From Oscheius tipulae (lineage: Eukaryota > Nematoda > Chromadorea > Rhabditida > Rhabditidae): a stretch of DNA of 64,000 bases. Below the pieces are notes generated by a model that did not search any database, was not told the DNA's origin, and was given only the letters and a program-made list of their open reading frames with translations. Location of the stretch: NCBI GenBank assembly GCA_037178975.1, contig JASJZH010000003.1, positions 4,464,001 to 4,528,000 of the forward strand. Reading direction: 5' to 3'. Position 1 is the stretch's first letter. Every line of letters starts with the position of its first letter. Positions 10,936 to 25,400 of the stretch are shown here, piece after piece. The position numbers were made by a program, and so were the translations under genes.

Positions 10936-11795
10936 ATGAACTCTATGTGGAACAGCAACTCCTGGAACTGTTCTTGGCAACAGGAACAAGATGCTCCGCC
11001 CTACTATCCGCAATTTATGAACACAACTATTTGTGAGCCCGCTCCACTTCATAGGTTACCACTTCTGGAAGAACGGTAAGTACCTAACTAGCCGTCCTTT
11101 TGTTTGCCTTCCGTTTATATTGGCGCTGCGCGCAAAACTTTTGGAGGCTCGCTTTTATTTTGTGATCATGGACAAACAAACAAACAACAACAGAGTCCGC
11201 CACAGAAGCCATCCCGCTTTAAATAGTGGAATAGTGGAGATCAAATATTTATAATAATGTTTTCAGGGGCTATGAGGCGCGTACAGGAAGTGCAGAACAA
11301 TCCTAGTTAACGTCTATCGGCCCAGAATTTAACAATCTTCTTGATCTCGAACCCTCATTTGATTGGCAGATTCATGACTATAACAATTATCTCAATCCGG
11401 TTTCTCCAAAGCAGCAGCTCGATCCCGAGTTTGTCGAGTTTTTCCCCGACTACCAGCCTCCTTCATCAGGTACTTTTGCAAGAGTATGTGCCTAGAAATC
11501 TATCTATTTAGCTTCTCCTTCCTCTTCTACTACTTCTTCAAACTTTTCCTCTTCGCCTCCTCTTTCGGATGAACTTGCCGTCAAGCGCTACAAAGCCATG
11601 ATGGCAGCTCGCCGTGCCAGGGCCAAGAAAGCAGAGACTTTGAAGAGAAACAGAAAAGATGAGAAGGTTCTCGAGCAGAGGAACATTGAACTCAAATCGA
11701 CGTTGTCTGTTCTGGAGCAGCAGGTCGAGAGCTACAAAAAAATGATCTTGTTGGCTTGTGGAGGAGAGGTTCCGTCAATGTTCTCTCGGTTCTAG
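10936..11795 (+). CDS. Small bZIP-like transcription factor with altered basic region
   Basis: Four exons (10936-11075, 11267-11289, 11326-11469, 11512-11795) join in frame to 196 aa. The N-terminus is rich in Asn, Trp, Tyr and Pro, then a Ser/Thr-rich linker leads to a C-terminal basic-zipper. The basic region reads YKAMMAARRARAKKAE; compared with the usual N-x2-AA-x2-S/C-R signature, the near-invariant Asn is Ala and the Ser/Cys is Ala. Heptad leucines follow (KVL, IEL, SVL), then a Tyr. It ends MFSRF soon after the zipper. It probably forms dimers in the nucleus; DNA specificity is uncertain because of the missing Asn. The second exon is only 23 nt and the intron after it is 36 nt. The long first intron contains a fragment of the dispersed repeat. 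Confidence 0.72.
11120..11246 (-). repeat. Dispersed repeat family, 5'-end fragment
   Basis: Read on the minus strand this begins TCTCCACTATTCCACTATTTAAAGCGGGATGG, then a GTTTGTTTGTTTGTCC run and CATGATCACAAAA, matching the beginning of the 1213-1634 copy. It lies in the first intron of the bZIP gene, antisense to it. Confidence 0.55.
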
Positions 11796-12350
11796 TTCGT
11801 TTTCTCTTTTGTATTAATTCGAGAAAATGAATTTCGAGAACAAACAACATATTATTTTTGTATTTCACACTTATGCAAAAGAGATAACAGTTTGAGGACA
11901 CAGTAGCGTTTACGAGAAGAACTGAACGTTCCCGAGTCCGGAACATGTTTACAAGTTCTAGAGTATCAGATGTTCTTGAGCAAACTTGCAAATCGGATTC
12001 GAGTATTAAGCTGGTACTGTTACTCAAAACATAATCGGAAAACATGAGAGTTCAGTCGTCAATCTCGCTTTGTCATCAGCATCTACGATCTCTTATGCAG
12101 ATTTTGTCATGCCGAGCCTTAAAAACCTTTTGTACAGGGTTACCTACCCTCAAAGCTCCAAAAACTTGTTCAAATGGAGAATTCCGCTATTCAGCCCCAA
12201 TGTTCGTTCCAAACCAATGACTAATCATACTCTTTCCGTTTACATTTCCCTTGTTTTGCTTGCCTGTCTCTCTCATCGTTTGGTGCAACATTTTACCATT
12301 TTGACCGTTAACTTTCTGCATAACTTTGCATCGCAAACAGTCTACGTGTG
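11796..12350. other. Intergenic region before SLC13-like gene
   Basis: No coding exon is supported. It contains the 3' end of the bZIP transcript and the 5' flank of the SLC13-like gene. A GCAAACAG at about 12333-12340, just before the ATG at 12351, is a candidate trans-splice acceptor. Confidence 0.4.
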
Positions 12351-14375
12351 ATGATACCTCGTCGGTCTGTTCTCCTTCGCAAAGTTGGGTTTCTATTGAT
12401 CCCCATCGTTGGAATTCCTCTTCTCTTGTTCGGAAAGGTATTGTCTTTGTTGTCAGCTATTAATCACAGCTAGGAGTACTTATGTATCTACATAATATGG
12501 GTCAGTGGAGCCTATATCGGGTCGAATTTAATCCCCATGGCTATAGCGTCTCTTCTTCCCATTTTCTTCTTTCCCGTCTTCCATATTGTCACAGCTGGGG
12601 AGATTAGCATGATGTACTTCAGGGTAAGAATCATTGAAATGTCTCAACTCTTTCTCAGGATGTCGCTGTACTTTTCACTGTAACAATGTTGATGGCATTG
12701 GCTGTGGAAGAGGTAAAACTTCACTCTCGGATTGCCTTGACATTGTTGAAAGTTTCTGGGTCGAAGAGACAATATGTCCTTATGAGCTTCATGCTTGCCA
12801 CCACCTTCATGTGAGAGTCTTTCTCACAAATACTAAATCCTTCCAGCTCTTTCTTTATCTCTGACGCAGCTGCAACAGCCTTAATGATCCCCATAGCCAT
12901 GGCCATTATTCAGACTTTACAGTCTGTAGGAAAGAATAGCAACAACTGCGAAAAGTAGGATTGCGACTAGAACCATCTAGGTGACTTCAGAGGATCGAAT
13001 CAAAGCGTATTCACCGATTGGCATAGTTTTTCGGAGGAGGATAAAGGGTTTGGGAAGGCATTGTTACTGGCTGCTTCCCATTGCTCTGGGATCGGAGGAG
13101 CCGCTGTTCTGACAGGCAGCCCTGCAAATTTGCTCCTCAACGATCAGATGCAGTTGTAAGAGCCAGTTCATTTTCCTGTACGCATTGCTTCAGTTTCTAC
13201 CCCAACTATACTGGAATCTCCTACACACAATGGCTAGCGTATGCAATGCCTACAATACCCTTTCTTCTTATCCTTGATTTCATCGTTTTAGTTGTGAGTT
13301 AACTTCAGTTCCTCTCGAAAAACATTTAGTGGACGTGCATGGGAAAGGAACATCTTCTTTTCTTGGAAAATCTCTTTAGATCGAAGAACAAGAAGAAGGT
13401 GCAAGATGAAAAGTCTGTTCGTATGATCGAGGCAATAAGAAAAAGTTACAATGATCTAGGACCGATTAGGTAAATTGGATCACTTCTCCTGATAACGCAC
13501 ACAGATTCGGAGAAGGTTCTTTACTCTTTTGGTTCGGAATATTGACCCTTTTGTGGATATTCCGGAGTCCGGGATTCATGAGCGGATGGGCCGATCTTTT
13601 ACCCGAAAGAGGGTAGGTATACACATAAATGAAACCTAATTCTTTAGGAAGTACCTGTCCGACTCGACCATCGGTGTTCTAATTGCATCTCTGATGTTTA
13701 TTTGGCCCAAGGATCCTTGGAATGACGGTGAGAGTGAGAGTTTCTTTGAAGACTTACTTTGCAGAGAACCTGTCACCTATATTGACATACGAGGTCATGA
13801 AGCAGAAGTTTTCCTGGACAATTTTGCTCTTTATTGGACAGGCTAGTGCACTAGCCTACGGAGTTAAAGTATTGTTTCCCTTTTTTGAAACTAATTTATC
13901 TTCAAGATATCCGGTCTTGGAGATCTCGTCTCGTGCCAAGTACAGAAAATCATCAGCTCCCGTAGTCCCTTGCTGCTACAGGTCTTCGCCTATCTGTTCG
14001 CTTTAGTCATCAGAGAGATTTTCGGAGTATCCACGGTCTTGATAGGCGTCTTTCTCAGCTGCTCTCAGAACTTTGGAATCAATCCATTGTACATCGGACT
14101 GCCAGTGACGCTCGTCCTATCATTCGGCTTCATGACCAGAACAAACGTGATGAACATGCTTCTGATAGAGACCAAACTAATCTCCATCCGGGACACGGTG
14201 AGTCATTTCTTATTAAAATCAAAAGATTTTCCAGATATACTCTGGTTTCTTCATGGACATTTTTGCCTTCCTACTGGTCATTTTGAATATGAACACTTAT
14301 GCCTTCTGGGCTCTGGATCTATCTCATATTCCCCCGTCTCCGCCTTCCCAGCTCAATTGCTCCTCACATTATTAA
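12351..14375 (+). CDS. SLC13-family transporter homologue with degenerate ion sites
   Basis: This encodes a multi-pass membrane protein of the Na+/dicarboxylate/sulfate symporter family (SLC13/INDY/DASS). Recognisable parts are the N-terminal helix (VGFLLIPIVGIPLLLFGK), SRIALTLLK, IGGAAVLTGSPANLLL, and the final helix region GFFMDIFAFLL with NMNTYAFW. The residues that bind Na+ and substrate in the family are changed: the first Ser-Asn-Thr motif (ISNTATTAM) is ISDAAATAL, the second Ser-Asn-Thr is absent (EIFGVSTVLIG), and the usual ATPPNA loop is RTNVMNML. Exons are separated by short introns. The final exon, in frame after a phase-0 junction, ends HY-stop at 14373-14375; the longer open frame to 14502 is out of frame. 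It may be a non-transporting or altered-specificity paralogue. Confidence 0.8.
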
Positions 14376-14467
14376 TTTTTTTTATTCTCTTCTCGAGGTT
14401 TCTTGTACAAATGTTAGTTATTCGATGAGAGATGATATGGGCGAGACGGATTTAGCTGGAGATTCAC

Positions 14468-17400
14468 TTAGCCGCCAATTCGATTGGTTACCCGTCTCGT
14501 AGAGCTGCTGGATTTTTGTGAGAAGAGATCCTTAGAAGTTTGAATAAAAGAAAAAGACTGATACTCACCGTCTTTCTGGAATTCCAAATACTTTTTGTAC
14601 AGTTGAAGGGCGATGCGAGCATCTACTACACTACAGTGTGTCGTCTCTTGGATTCGTTCGCCCAATAGATGCCAGGCCAGGAACTGAAGAGAGATATATC
14701 GTTTGTCGGGTAGATGGAACAGATGGACAGTGTCACAGATCTGTTCCGGAGGCACGTAGATGTTGAGAACGGCAAAGTCGTTCTGAAGACCGTGTCCGAC
14801 AAAAATGACGCCTTTCTCGATCAGATGTAGCAGTTTGAGATAGACTCTCTTCAGAGTAGTCAGATGTTTTGTTGATCGAGTCGGGTCTAGATCATCCTCC
14901 ATGATACCACTAATTGAATAGTTCTAAGTCGCCTGACTCTACTACCTGTATGCCGTGAGGTAGTCGTCGACGACTGTTCCAACACACGTCACCACATAGT
15001 CGTCGATGAGAGCAATCTCCCCGGTCGCGTCCACACAGCTCACTCTTCCCACCGTCTTTCTGCCGAGTTCCTGCAATTTCTTGTTATAACCATCATATCA
15101 ACTTGCCCCATGAGTTTCGAGTTGACCCACGTCGACAAACTCCGCATCAATTCCAACAATGTCTCCGGCTGACGGGATCAAGTGAGAACTTCTCTCTTTC
15201 ATGAAATTGTCGTTTCCGGCCAAATTACAGTCCGTTTGGAAAACATTTGCTGAGATTGCTTTCCTCTTTTCAGGGACTAAAACTGATTAAAGGTTGAGTC
15301 AGTACAGTTCTACCAGTCATGACGTCGCTCTTGGTACTCGCATAGATGAAAGCAAGAGGGAGTTTCCAGCGATGATCGAGATGAAGAGCTTCCTCTTGAT
15401 GGATCTCGGTGATCAGCACATCGTTCACAACCACCCAATTGCTGTAATTTATGTATAAGCAGATCAGTTCGGAGAGCCAACTTCTTGTTTCCAGTTCTGA
15501 GCAGAGTGACGACATGTTTCTCGAGTTCTTCCTCGGTCTCTCTCATAATTTCTACAACACAACCGACGAGCTCATAGCTGTCAGCGTCTTTGTCTGGCTG
15601 TTCGGAGAGGATCGCGATGCCATTAGACAGTTTGGCCGAAAAAGACTTGCTCACGAATTGCTTCCACTCTCCACCCGTATCCGAGAGCCAAGTCTCACAC
15701 TCCGTCTCCCAATCGCTAAGACCATGAGAGTATTTACAACAGGGTCTGAACATGCATTGATGTTGAAACAGAAGAGAAACACTTACCGATTGCGGCAATC
15801 GAGTCCATATCTACAAACTTTTTCGGTCTTCCCTCCCAAGCCTAGAGAATACTCTTGTTCCGGAGCCCTGTATTTTGGACGCCGTTCGGATAGCTATATA
15901 ACAATGTTGGAGCAAAATAGATCGAGGTACCTTCAACTGTTCCTCCCAGAACATCTTGTATCTTTCAGCTGACGGATTCGCGTCGATCAGTAGAACTGGA
16001 GGTAATCGTTTCACTTTTCGAGTATCTTCCATTCTTGTCTTGGTCTGACAGACTGGACACTCTCCTTCTCGTTGTCCTCGCTGATGAAGAGCCTTTTCGA
16101 TCAGAGAACAGAGTGTCAAATGTTCCGCTACTGAAGAAAACGTCTTTTTTCAAAAAACATTTTGAAATACCGTTGGAGTATTGAAGAGACAAGAGTGTTC
16201 TCTTTTCTTCACCAGGCGTAACTTCTCCACAACGTACACATCTTGAATTCACAGCCAGTTCAGTCTTCAGCAGCTCAGCTATTCGCTCTCCTTCCTCTCC
16301 GACGAAAGACTTGTCAATAGCATCAATCATGAACGTGAAGACCTTTTGAGTACTCGGATTTGGCTGGACCCAAGGAGCAGGAAATCCGGAAGCGAATATA
16401 GATCGAAGAAGATTCGTACTGGAGGCGGCAGTTGTGGGAGCATGGTCGCTCATCATTCGGAAAAGAAACCCGAGTTGACACGAGATACAGTGCTCGTCCT
16501 CACACAAGTGACCTAGGAACAGATTTCGGAAGGCCGGAATTATGTACAATAGCTGAAATTTTGATATATTTTTTTTATAATTATAACTCACATGGACAAT
16601 TGGATTGACAGCTGAAGCGGTGGCAGAAACATGAACGAGAGGAACTGTCATCGATTTGTTGCACTTCAAAATTGCTTTCACAGCAGCACTTCCTTTTTTG
16701 GAAGTTTTCGTCAGCTGCTTCATCCGACGGTAGAACTGTGGAATCACTATCGGCCTCTCAGTCAATGCTTCTTCTTAATCTTTCTTATTGATTATAAAAC
16801 ACTTTCTCAGTAAGTGTCCCGGACCATTGAAGTCTTAAATTGAATAATACCTTGTACAGGCTCCTCTTCCAAATAGTAGGGAACAGTGTTGAAGTACTGG
16901 AAAGGAGTGCCTGCCTTTGGATTTGTGGCATAGGTCACGTACTGGATGGTCTTCACATTCTGATAGTTTCCAAGAGGTTTTTGTTTCCTGAACAATCTTG
17001 TTATTCTAGTAGAAGAGCAAGCCTACCTGTACTTGATTTCTGTCAACTCCTCGGGCCAGTCAGAAAGGAGGGTCTCGTCCGAAGAGAACGGCATTGGGAT
17101 GCTTGCCAAAGGCGTCTGGGTATCATCGATTCCGAAGGATTGAGGTAGTCCTAACTGAAACAAGATTGTATCCAAAGACGAGAGTACTGACCACAGAATC
17201 AGCAAACTCTGTCGGATAGCTTTCTTCGTTAATCGTCGGATTCGCTCGATCGGAATAGACGTGAATGTTCCCCAACTCGTCTCCGAAAACCATCATCTGA
17301 TAGGTCGGTGACATTCCAAACGCAGTCAGAGCATAGCCACCCGACTCGATGAGAAGAGGCATTGCAGCCTCTTGTCCATTGATATCGTTGATCTGGGCTT

Positions 17401-18400
17401 CTCCCATCTGGACAAGAGAATGGATGAACTCTGTCAATGCCAACCTGTGAACAGAAGACGACCTTAGAGTCATAGTACGAAGGCAGAAATCGGGTAAAGA
17501 CCGGGGCAAACGATAGAGCAAGTGGTTTCTGCGCTTGGAACATTCGAAGATCGTAGACTTTCACATACGGATCGCCGTGAAGAGAATTTACTCTGGGAGA
17601 TATGAATATAATTATTAGTAACCCCACCTGAAAGAGCAACCGCAGGTGATGAGTCTATTCCCAGAAATGTCGAAATCCTGAACAGGGCCACCATGGACCT
17701 TGGGAAGGATTCGGAGTGTGTCCAGTGAGGACATTGATCTCTGGGAGATCTTCAACTTTGATGATGAAATGGAAGAAGGTGAAACTAACATTTCCTTCGG
17801 TGTCAGCTGTGTAAATGTGATTGCCACTACTCTTGATGATCATCACATTCTTCTCGTTAATCTGAGCCACTCGAATTTCCTTCTGTTTTTCCAGATCGAA
17901 CTGAATCATTGTCTTTTGGTCTCCACCCAACAACATCGTCGGAGCTGTGGCCAGTCGGAACATACAGGTCATGTTCTCCATGCTTCGTGATCTATATGCT
18001 AGAAATTACAATAAATACGGTAACGACTGACGTAAATGTGGAAACAGTGAGTCCTTGTCTTGTGTGACATCGAAGATGGGTTCCGGAGAGAGAGAAAATT
18101 CCAAATTGACTGGCATCCAACGCTCGGACCTCTGTGTTGAACGAGGCGAAGGCACTATACTTATTGTAGCTGTTCTCTCCACAGAATGACGATACTTTTC
18201 CCTACAAAAACGAGAACGATACAAATAATAAAGACACCTACATTTGAATTACCCGACCAGATGAGTTCCTCAATCGGATCGAAAGCGATAGCAGTTATCG
18301 GAGTCGGATTGAGTGGATTCACCTCGATTCGTGTGAAATAGCCAAAGTTTCCAGGCCCTGGTGGCCAGTCCTCGTTTTCACCGGGTTCCAAAGGCTCCAT
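14468..18400 (-). CDS. PAN2: PAN2 deadenylase catalytic subunit
   Basis: PAN2 is the exonuclease of the cytoplasmic PAN2-PAN3 complex that trims mRNA poly(A) tails before CCR4-NOT. The minus strand shows the full family layout: an N-terminal WD40-like propeller ([29 protein letters not shown]), a pseudo-ubiquitin-hydrolase core ([17 protein letters not shown]-x2-K near the fingers), and a C-terminal DEDD exonuclease. The catalytic residues are visible: GIDAEFVD (Asp/Glu), VGHGLQNDF (Asp), and [15 protein letters not shown] (His/Asp). SKHLTTLK is also conserved. Many short introns break the gene. I chose the ATG at 18400, which follows an ATTGCAG acceptor 11 nt upstream; an in-frame ATG at 18481 would add 27 residues. 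The stop lies 92 bp from that of the convergent SLC13-like gene. Confidence 0.93.
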
Positions 18401-20909
<2,509 letters not shown>

Positions 20910-20986
20910 GGAGATTGGGACTCTTTTAATTGTTTCCGGATGGTTGATTTGATCCACATAAATAATTTTGTTACATTCATTGTTTA

Positions 20987-21504
20987 CTACCAGAGGAGGA
21001 CAATAATACCAATAAGAAAGAGAATCAAGGTGAAAATAAGGGATATTGCGAGGGCGTAGTCACAGTAATCCATCTTCTCCGTCAAGAATGCTTTGTGCTT
21101 TTGAATCTTTTCGCTCCTAAAAGTGGACTTGCAAAAGTACAAGTCCCGACTCACATGGGTTGTTTCATCGTCTCTTTCACGACAAGCGCTTCAATGTCCC
21201 AACGTGGAACATTTTCTTTTTTGAGGCTAGCGTAGGGATGCTCATCGGGGAGAGGAGAGGGCTTTAAGAGAGGCATTGAGCTGCGAGAGTTTCTGTAAAA
21301 GTATTGATGTTTCATCGACCACTCAAAACGTGTGTAAACACCTCTATTGAGAAAAGGGACTTACCGCTCGACCGTCTTGGCCATTGCTGGATTGAAAATG
21401 TTTTTCGGGGTGTGATAGCCGGGATCCTCTTCGTAAACGGCGTCTCTCAGTTCTCTCAAGGCTGTCAACAGTTCCTCGTCGTTTTCGAAAGAGCTCCCGG
21501 ACAT
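20987..21504 (-). CDS. Small tail-anchored membrane protein, unknown function
   Basis: Three exons (21504-21365, 21292-21155, 21116-20987) with clean GT-AG borders join in frame to 135 aa. The protein starts MSGSSFENDEELLTALRELR, has a Pro/Ser-containing hydrophilic middle (SSMPLLKPSPLPDEHPYASL), a lysine-rich stretch (SEKIQKHKAFLTEKMDY), and one C-terminal hydrophobic segment of about 23 residues (LAISLIFTLILFLIGIIVLL) ending Trp-stop. That layout is typical of a tail-anchored protein with its bulk in the cytosol. I do not recognise a family. It lies tail-to-tail with eEF1A, 77 bp from its stop. No single exon exceeds 50 codons, so simple ORF searches miss it. Confidence 0.75.
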
Positions 21505-22482
21505 TCTGGAAGTCAAAAAGGAGATGAGGAGCCACTTTGTAAGTCAATGCGCCTGTGAAAAGCGGCTGCGAATAGGCTGCGCAGAGTGTAGGATAAAGAA
21601 ACATCTGGCAGATAGAGCCCCTCGTTTGTCCACGATTTGTGGATTGGAAAAGGAAAGAGAGCTGCCGCCTAGTGTACACGTAGGAACAAGTTCTCCTTAT
21701 TTGGTCTGGGCGGAGGCGTGAACTCACCAAACTCTCTTTTTAGGTTACAAACGAGCAATACATTTTCCTATAGTGCAAAAAAAAAATTGGAGAAGTTATG
21801 CGGATGGTCACGGCGAAATGGCAATGAGAGAAGGACAGTTTGTCACGCAAATGACTTCCTCCCTTGACGCCGCCTCGAATTGCAACAATCGAAGAAAAAC
21901 TCGAAGATAAATGAGAGGCGATTCAACCGGAAGAACTAAGGGCTGAAGAATTTGGCAGCAGTCAAATTAAGGACAGGTGAGACAGATGTCTGAAAGATGG
22001 TTAGCGGCTACTTGAAAAGAGTTAATTAGTCAAAATCGGGAGCAGGGACTAAAGTATCTTCTCGACGGCGCAGAGGAGCCTCTGTTGACAGAGACAGTCG
22101 TCTTTCATTGGCGGATTAGAGGGACTCATTAGCATACACACAATGCGGGTGTCACGAGAGGACTCAAGGACTGTTCTCAGACTCACAAAGACCTCTCCAG
22201 AAAAGATCTTTATTACGATATCTGAAAACGGGAACTATCGGATCGAAATCACAGGACAGTATCTTGGGGGAAGAAACAGACTATCTTATTGCACAAAACT
22301 GGGAAAGAAGACGGGGAAATAAGAGACAGACAGGAGAAGAACCCATGACTATTTAGGTAGCCCCAAATAAATAGGAAAACGGGGCTAGACATATGAGAAG
22401 AATATACAAAAATGAGGGCAAGAAAATTAAAGCAATCACGCTGTGTAATGCAAACGGAGAAAGAGAATAAATAGAAATGCGA
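21505..22482. other. Intergenic region, no gene seen
   Basis: No supported exon. It holds the 5' flank of the small membrane-protein gene and probably the 3' UTR of the hAT-derived gene. A run of A near 21777-21786 and scattered purine-rich tracts are the only simple features. Confidence 0.4.
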
Positions 22483-25400
22483 TTAATAGGTTTTGGGGAG
22501 GAAGGAACGATTGGCTCGAAACAGGAGATCTCTCTCGAGTCGGTCAGGCTTGTCCAGATGGGACAGGAGCAGAGATGAGTCGGTCTGGTGCCAGGGACTG
22601 TTGTCGTGGGGGGAACGAAGTGACAGAAGACGACCTCCGCAGGGAGGAGATTGTGGGATGCAGAGCAGTTCCGTGGCCAGATCAGACAGCTGAAAAAGAC
22701 TTTTGAATAGTTCAATATTGGATGAATACCTGTGGATAGGTGTTGGAAGCCTGTTGCCAGAAAAGAAGAGGAGGCTGGAATGGATGACCGAAGGTTCTGT
22801 TGCCTCCGAATGGAGAGAGAAGAGCATCGACTCCACACTGAAAACAGTTTGTTTTCTGACAAAAAATGAACTCACTCCGTTAATAACCTCATCGAAATAT
22901 GTATTCACAACAGTTTCAGCCATTCTGTCTCGAGATGGGTTCTTTTCCTGGTTGATCCTGTCGTGAGCCTGTTGGAACAGATCGGCGTAGAGTGGATTGG
23001 CGGACAAGTCATTGCCAGACATCTTGGTCTGATTGATCACATTGGCCAGAAGGGCATCGACTCCATGAGGACGGGCTGGAAGTCTGCTACGGAGCTGAAA
23101 ATTTAGGAGTTAACCTCGAGACATAACACTGTTACCTGCTTCTCTAGCGTCTTCTTGGCATAGGCGATCTGTTCGTCGTTGAGAAGTACGGCCAGTTGAG
23201 GATTCAGAGCTGTCGAGAGGACGAATGTTCCGTCAAAGTTGGCACTGTTGACATCCAGAATCGATTCCAGTTGTTCTTCAATGGTCTGTTTCAACTCTTC
23301 GCTAATCGGAGCAAGAGATCCTTCTTGCTCAAGACTTTTCAAAAGTTGTCGAAGTGCTGGAATGGCTCCGTCGATTGTGGCAATCTCTCCACTAGCTGCC
23401 TGCTTGACAAGAGAAGCCGAGTGACAGACAGCTCGTAGAAGAGTCCACTGTTCTTCCGTCACATTCTTCGGAACCAATCCCTGAGCAGTGATCATCTGCA
23501 TCGCATCTTTGATCTTCAACACCGCCTCGGCCAGAATAATGAAGTGTTCGGTGAACGGCAGCTCTACAACTCCACCGACTGCTCGGTTCAGTGCTTGAAG
23601 AGCGTCGGTTTTGGCAACAAAGGCGAAGATCATAGCAAAGATGGCCCTCTTCAGCTCATCAATAGCCTGAGAATTGTCCAAGAAAAAGGTAAAGGCGGAC
23701 AGAAGGCGGTCGCAGAAACTGTCAATCTGAAAAAGTTTGTTCAGAAGATCTCTCAACATTTCTCGCCTGTCGATCGAAGAGATTTTCACCCTCAAATCCA
23801 TTTAATCCCTTCAAGCCGAGACACACAACTTTGCTCACTTTCTCCATCGGAATGTCGTAATCGGTCAGGATCTGGAATCTTTCATTGTCTTCGCTCATTG
23901 GAGTTATTTACCTGATCAACAGTCAGTGTGATTGATTCTGCAGGAGTATCAGCAGCTGCCAATGCACGGAGTCCGATAAGAACCTGTTGGATCTCGTACT
24001 TCTGACCAGTATAGCCGGGGAAGCTGGCCGAGACCAGGACTCGATGTAGTTCATCCTGTCCAGGAACAGACACTCTGACTCCTTCAACGGTAAGACAAAC
24101 CTAAACTTTTGCTTCTTTGCTTTTCAAAAAAAAAGTGTCTACTTTTTTTGAAGAATTGATGTGCGACTTGATTGTTTGAAGAAGACGATTATGATGGGAG
24201 ACGACAAGCTGCTCGATAATGGAGATATCATCGGGGAAGGAGAATTTCGGCTGAGCCACCTCAAACAGCTCTTTCCACAGAGGAGAAGAGAGAACTTCAG
24301 TTGGTACATGAGAAGAGGCAAGAGCAATAGCCAAACGGGATTCAAGTTCTCGCTGACGACGTTCATCGCGACGCCACTTCTTCGATGGGATGATTTGTCC
24401 GGACGGAGTCATGGTCAGACCTGAATCGATCGTTGTGTTCCATCTGATAAAAATCCTACCAGCTTGCTGAAGCATCTGTGTTGTGGCCTGTGCTGCGGAG
24501 ATATTGGCAGTGGAGGTCGGAACCTGCTGATTCATGACAAACTGGAGTGGATTCATAGCGAAGAGGTTCTGGACAAGATTCGGGAGAGGACTAGTGGGCT
24601 GACTGCTTCTCATCGCGTTGACCATGGTACTGAAAGAGAGAATCCGGCTAGAACCTCAAACCCATAAACCCTTGGATCAGACAAAAGTCTCCCTCATCCT
24701 CTGCCTGCCTGCCTTTCGTTCACCACATCTGCCAACTCATTCCTTCGCGCTAGTCAAAACAAGGAAGACTACCGTATACGCTCTCTCCAATATTCTTGTT
24801 TATCAAGATTGTGTCCACCCTCGAGTTGTTTTTAATCGACTCGCGGATAATCTTTGAAAACAGTAGACATTACATTAGAATTAGGCGACCATATCTACTA
24901 AACGCGAATCACTGGTGTCTGGAATGGTCCCTGAACCTACCTCATATCGGGTCGACTCTCCTTCTTCTTGATCGGTTTCGGAGTCTGTGGAATTCCGTTG
25001 CTGAGAGTAGAAGTCGAAGAGGACGGGGAAGAGGGCATCTGACCGCCGTGTCGTTCTTTGGTGTATTCCACCTAACATAGACATTTGTCAGGACTAAGAT
25101 TATTTCTGACCTTGAGTTTCTGGAACTCTGCGTACTCATCCGGGTGTTTCTTCAAGTGACAGGCAAGAGTACTGGTGTGGGGGCCTTTCAGCATGTAGGT
25201 ACAATCTCCAACGATGCATCTATTATTTGGTTACTCTCAGTTCAAATGCGTTCAAACCTGCTCAGGTTCTCGGCCTTGTTGTAGACGAAGTATTTCCAGA
25301 CCGGAGTTTGCTTGTTGGTCCCACCGGAGCGAATAGATGCGGCTGGATTACGATGCCAGGACCAGTCAGTCTGAAGGCGACCAATCTGAATCCCGCGTAG

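Noticed and set aside
14376-14502. Longer C-terminus of the SLC13-like gene overlapping PAN2
   Set aside because: The open frame to 14502 is not the frame delivered by the phase-0 junction before IYSGFF; the correct frame stops at 14373-14375, so there is no coding overlap.
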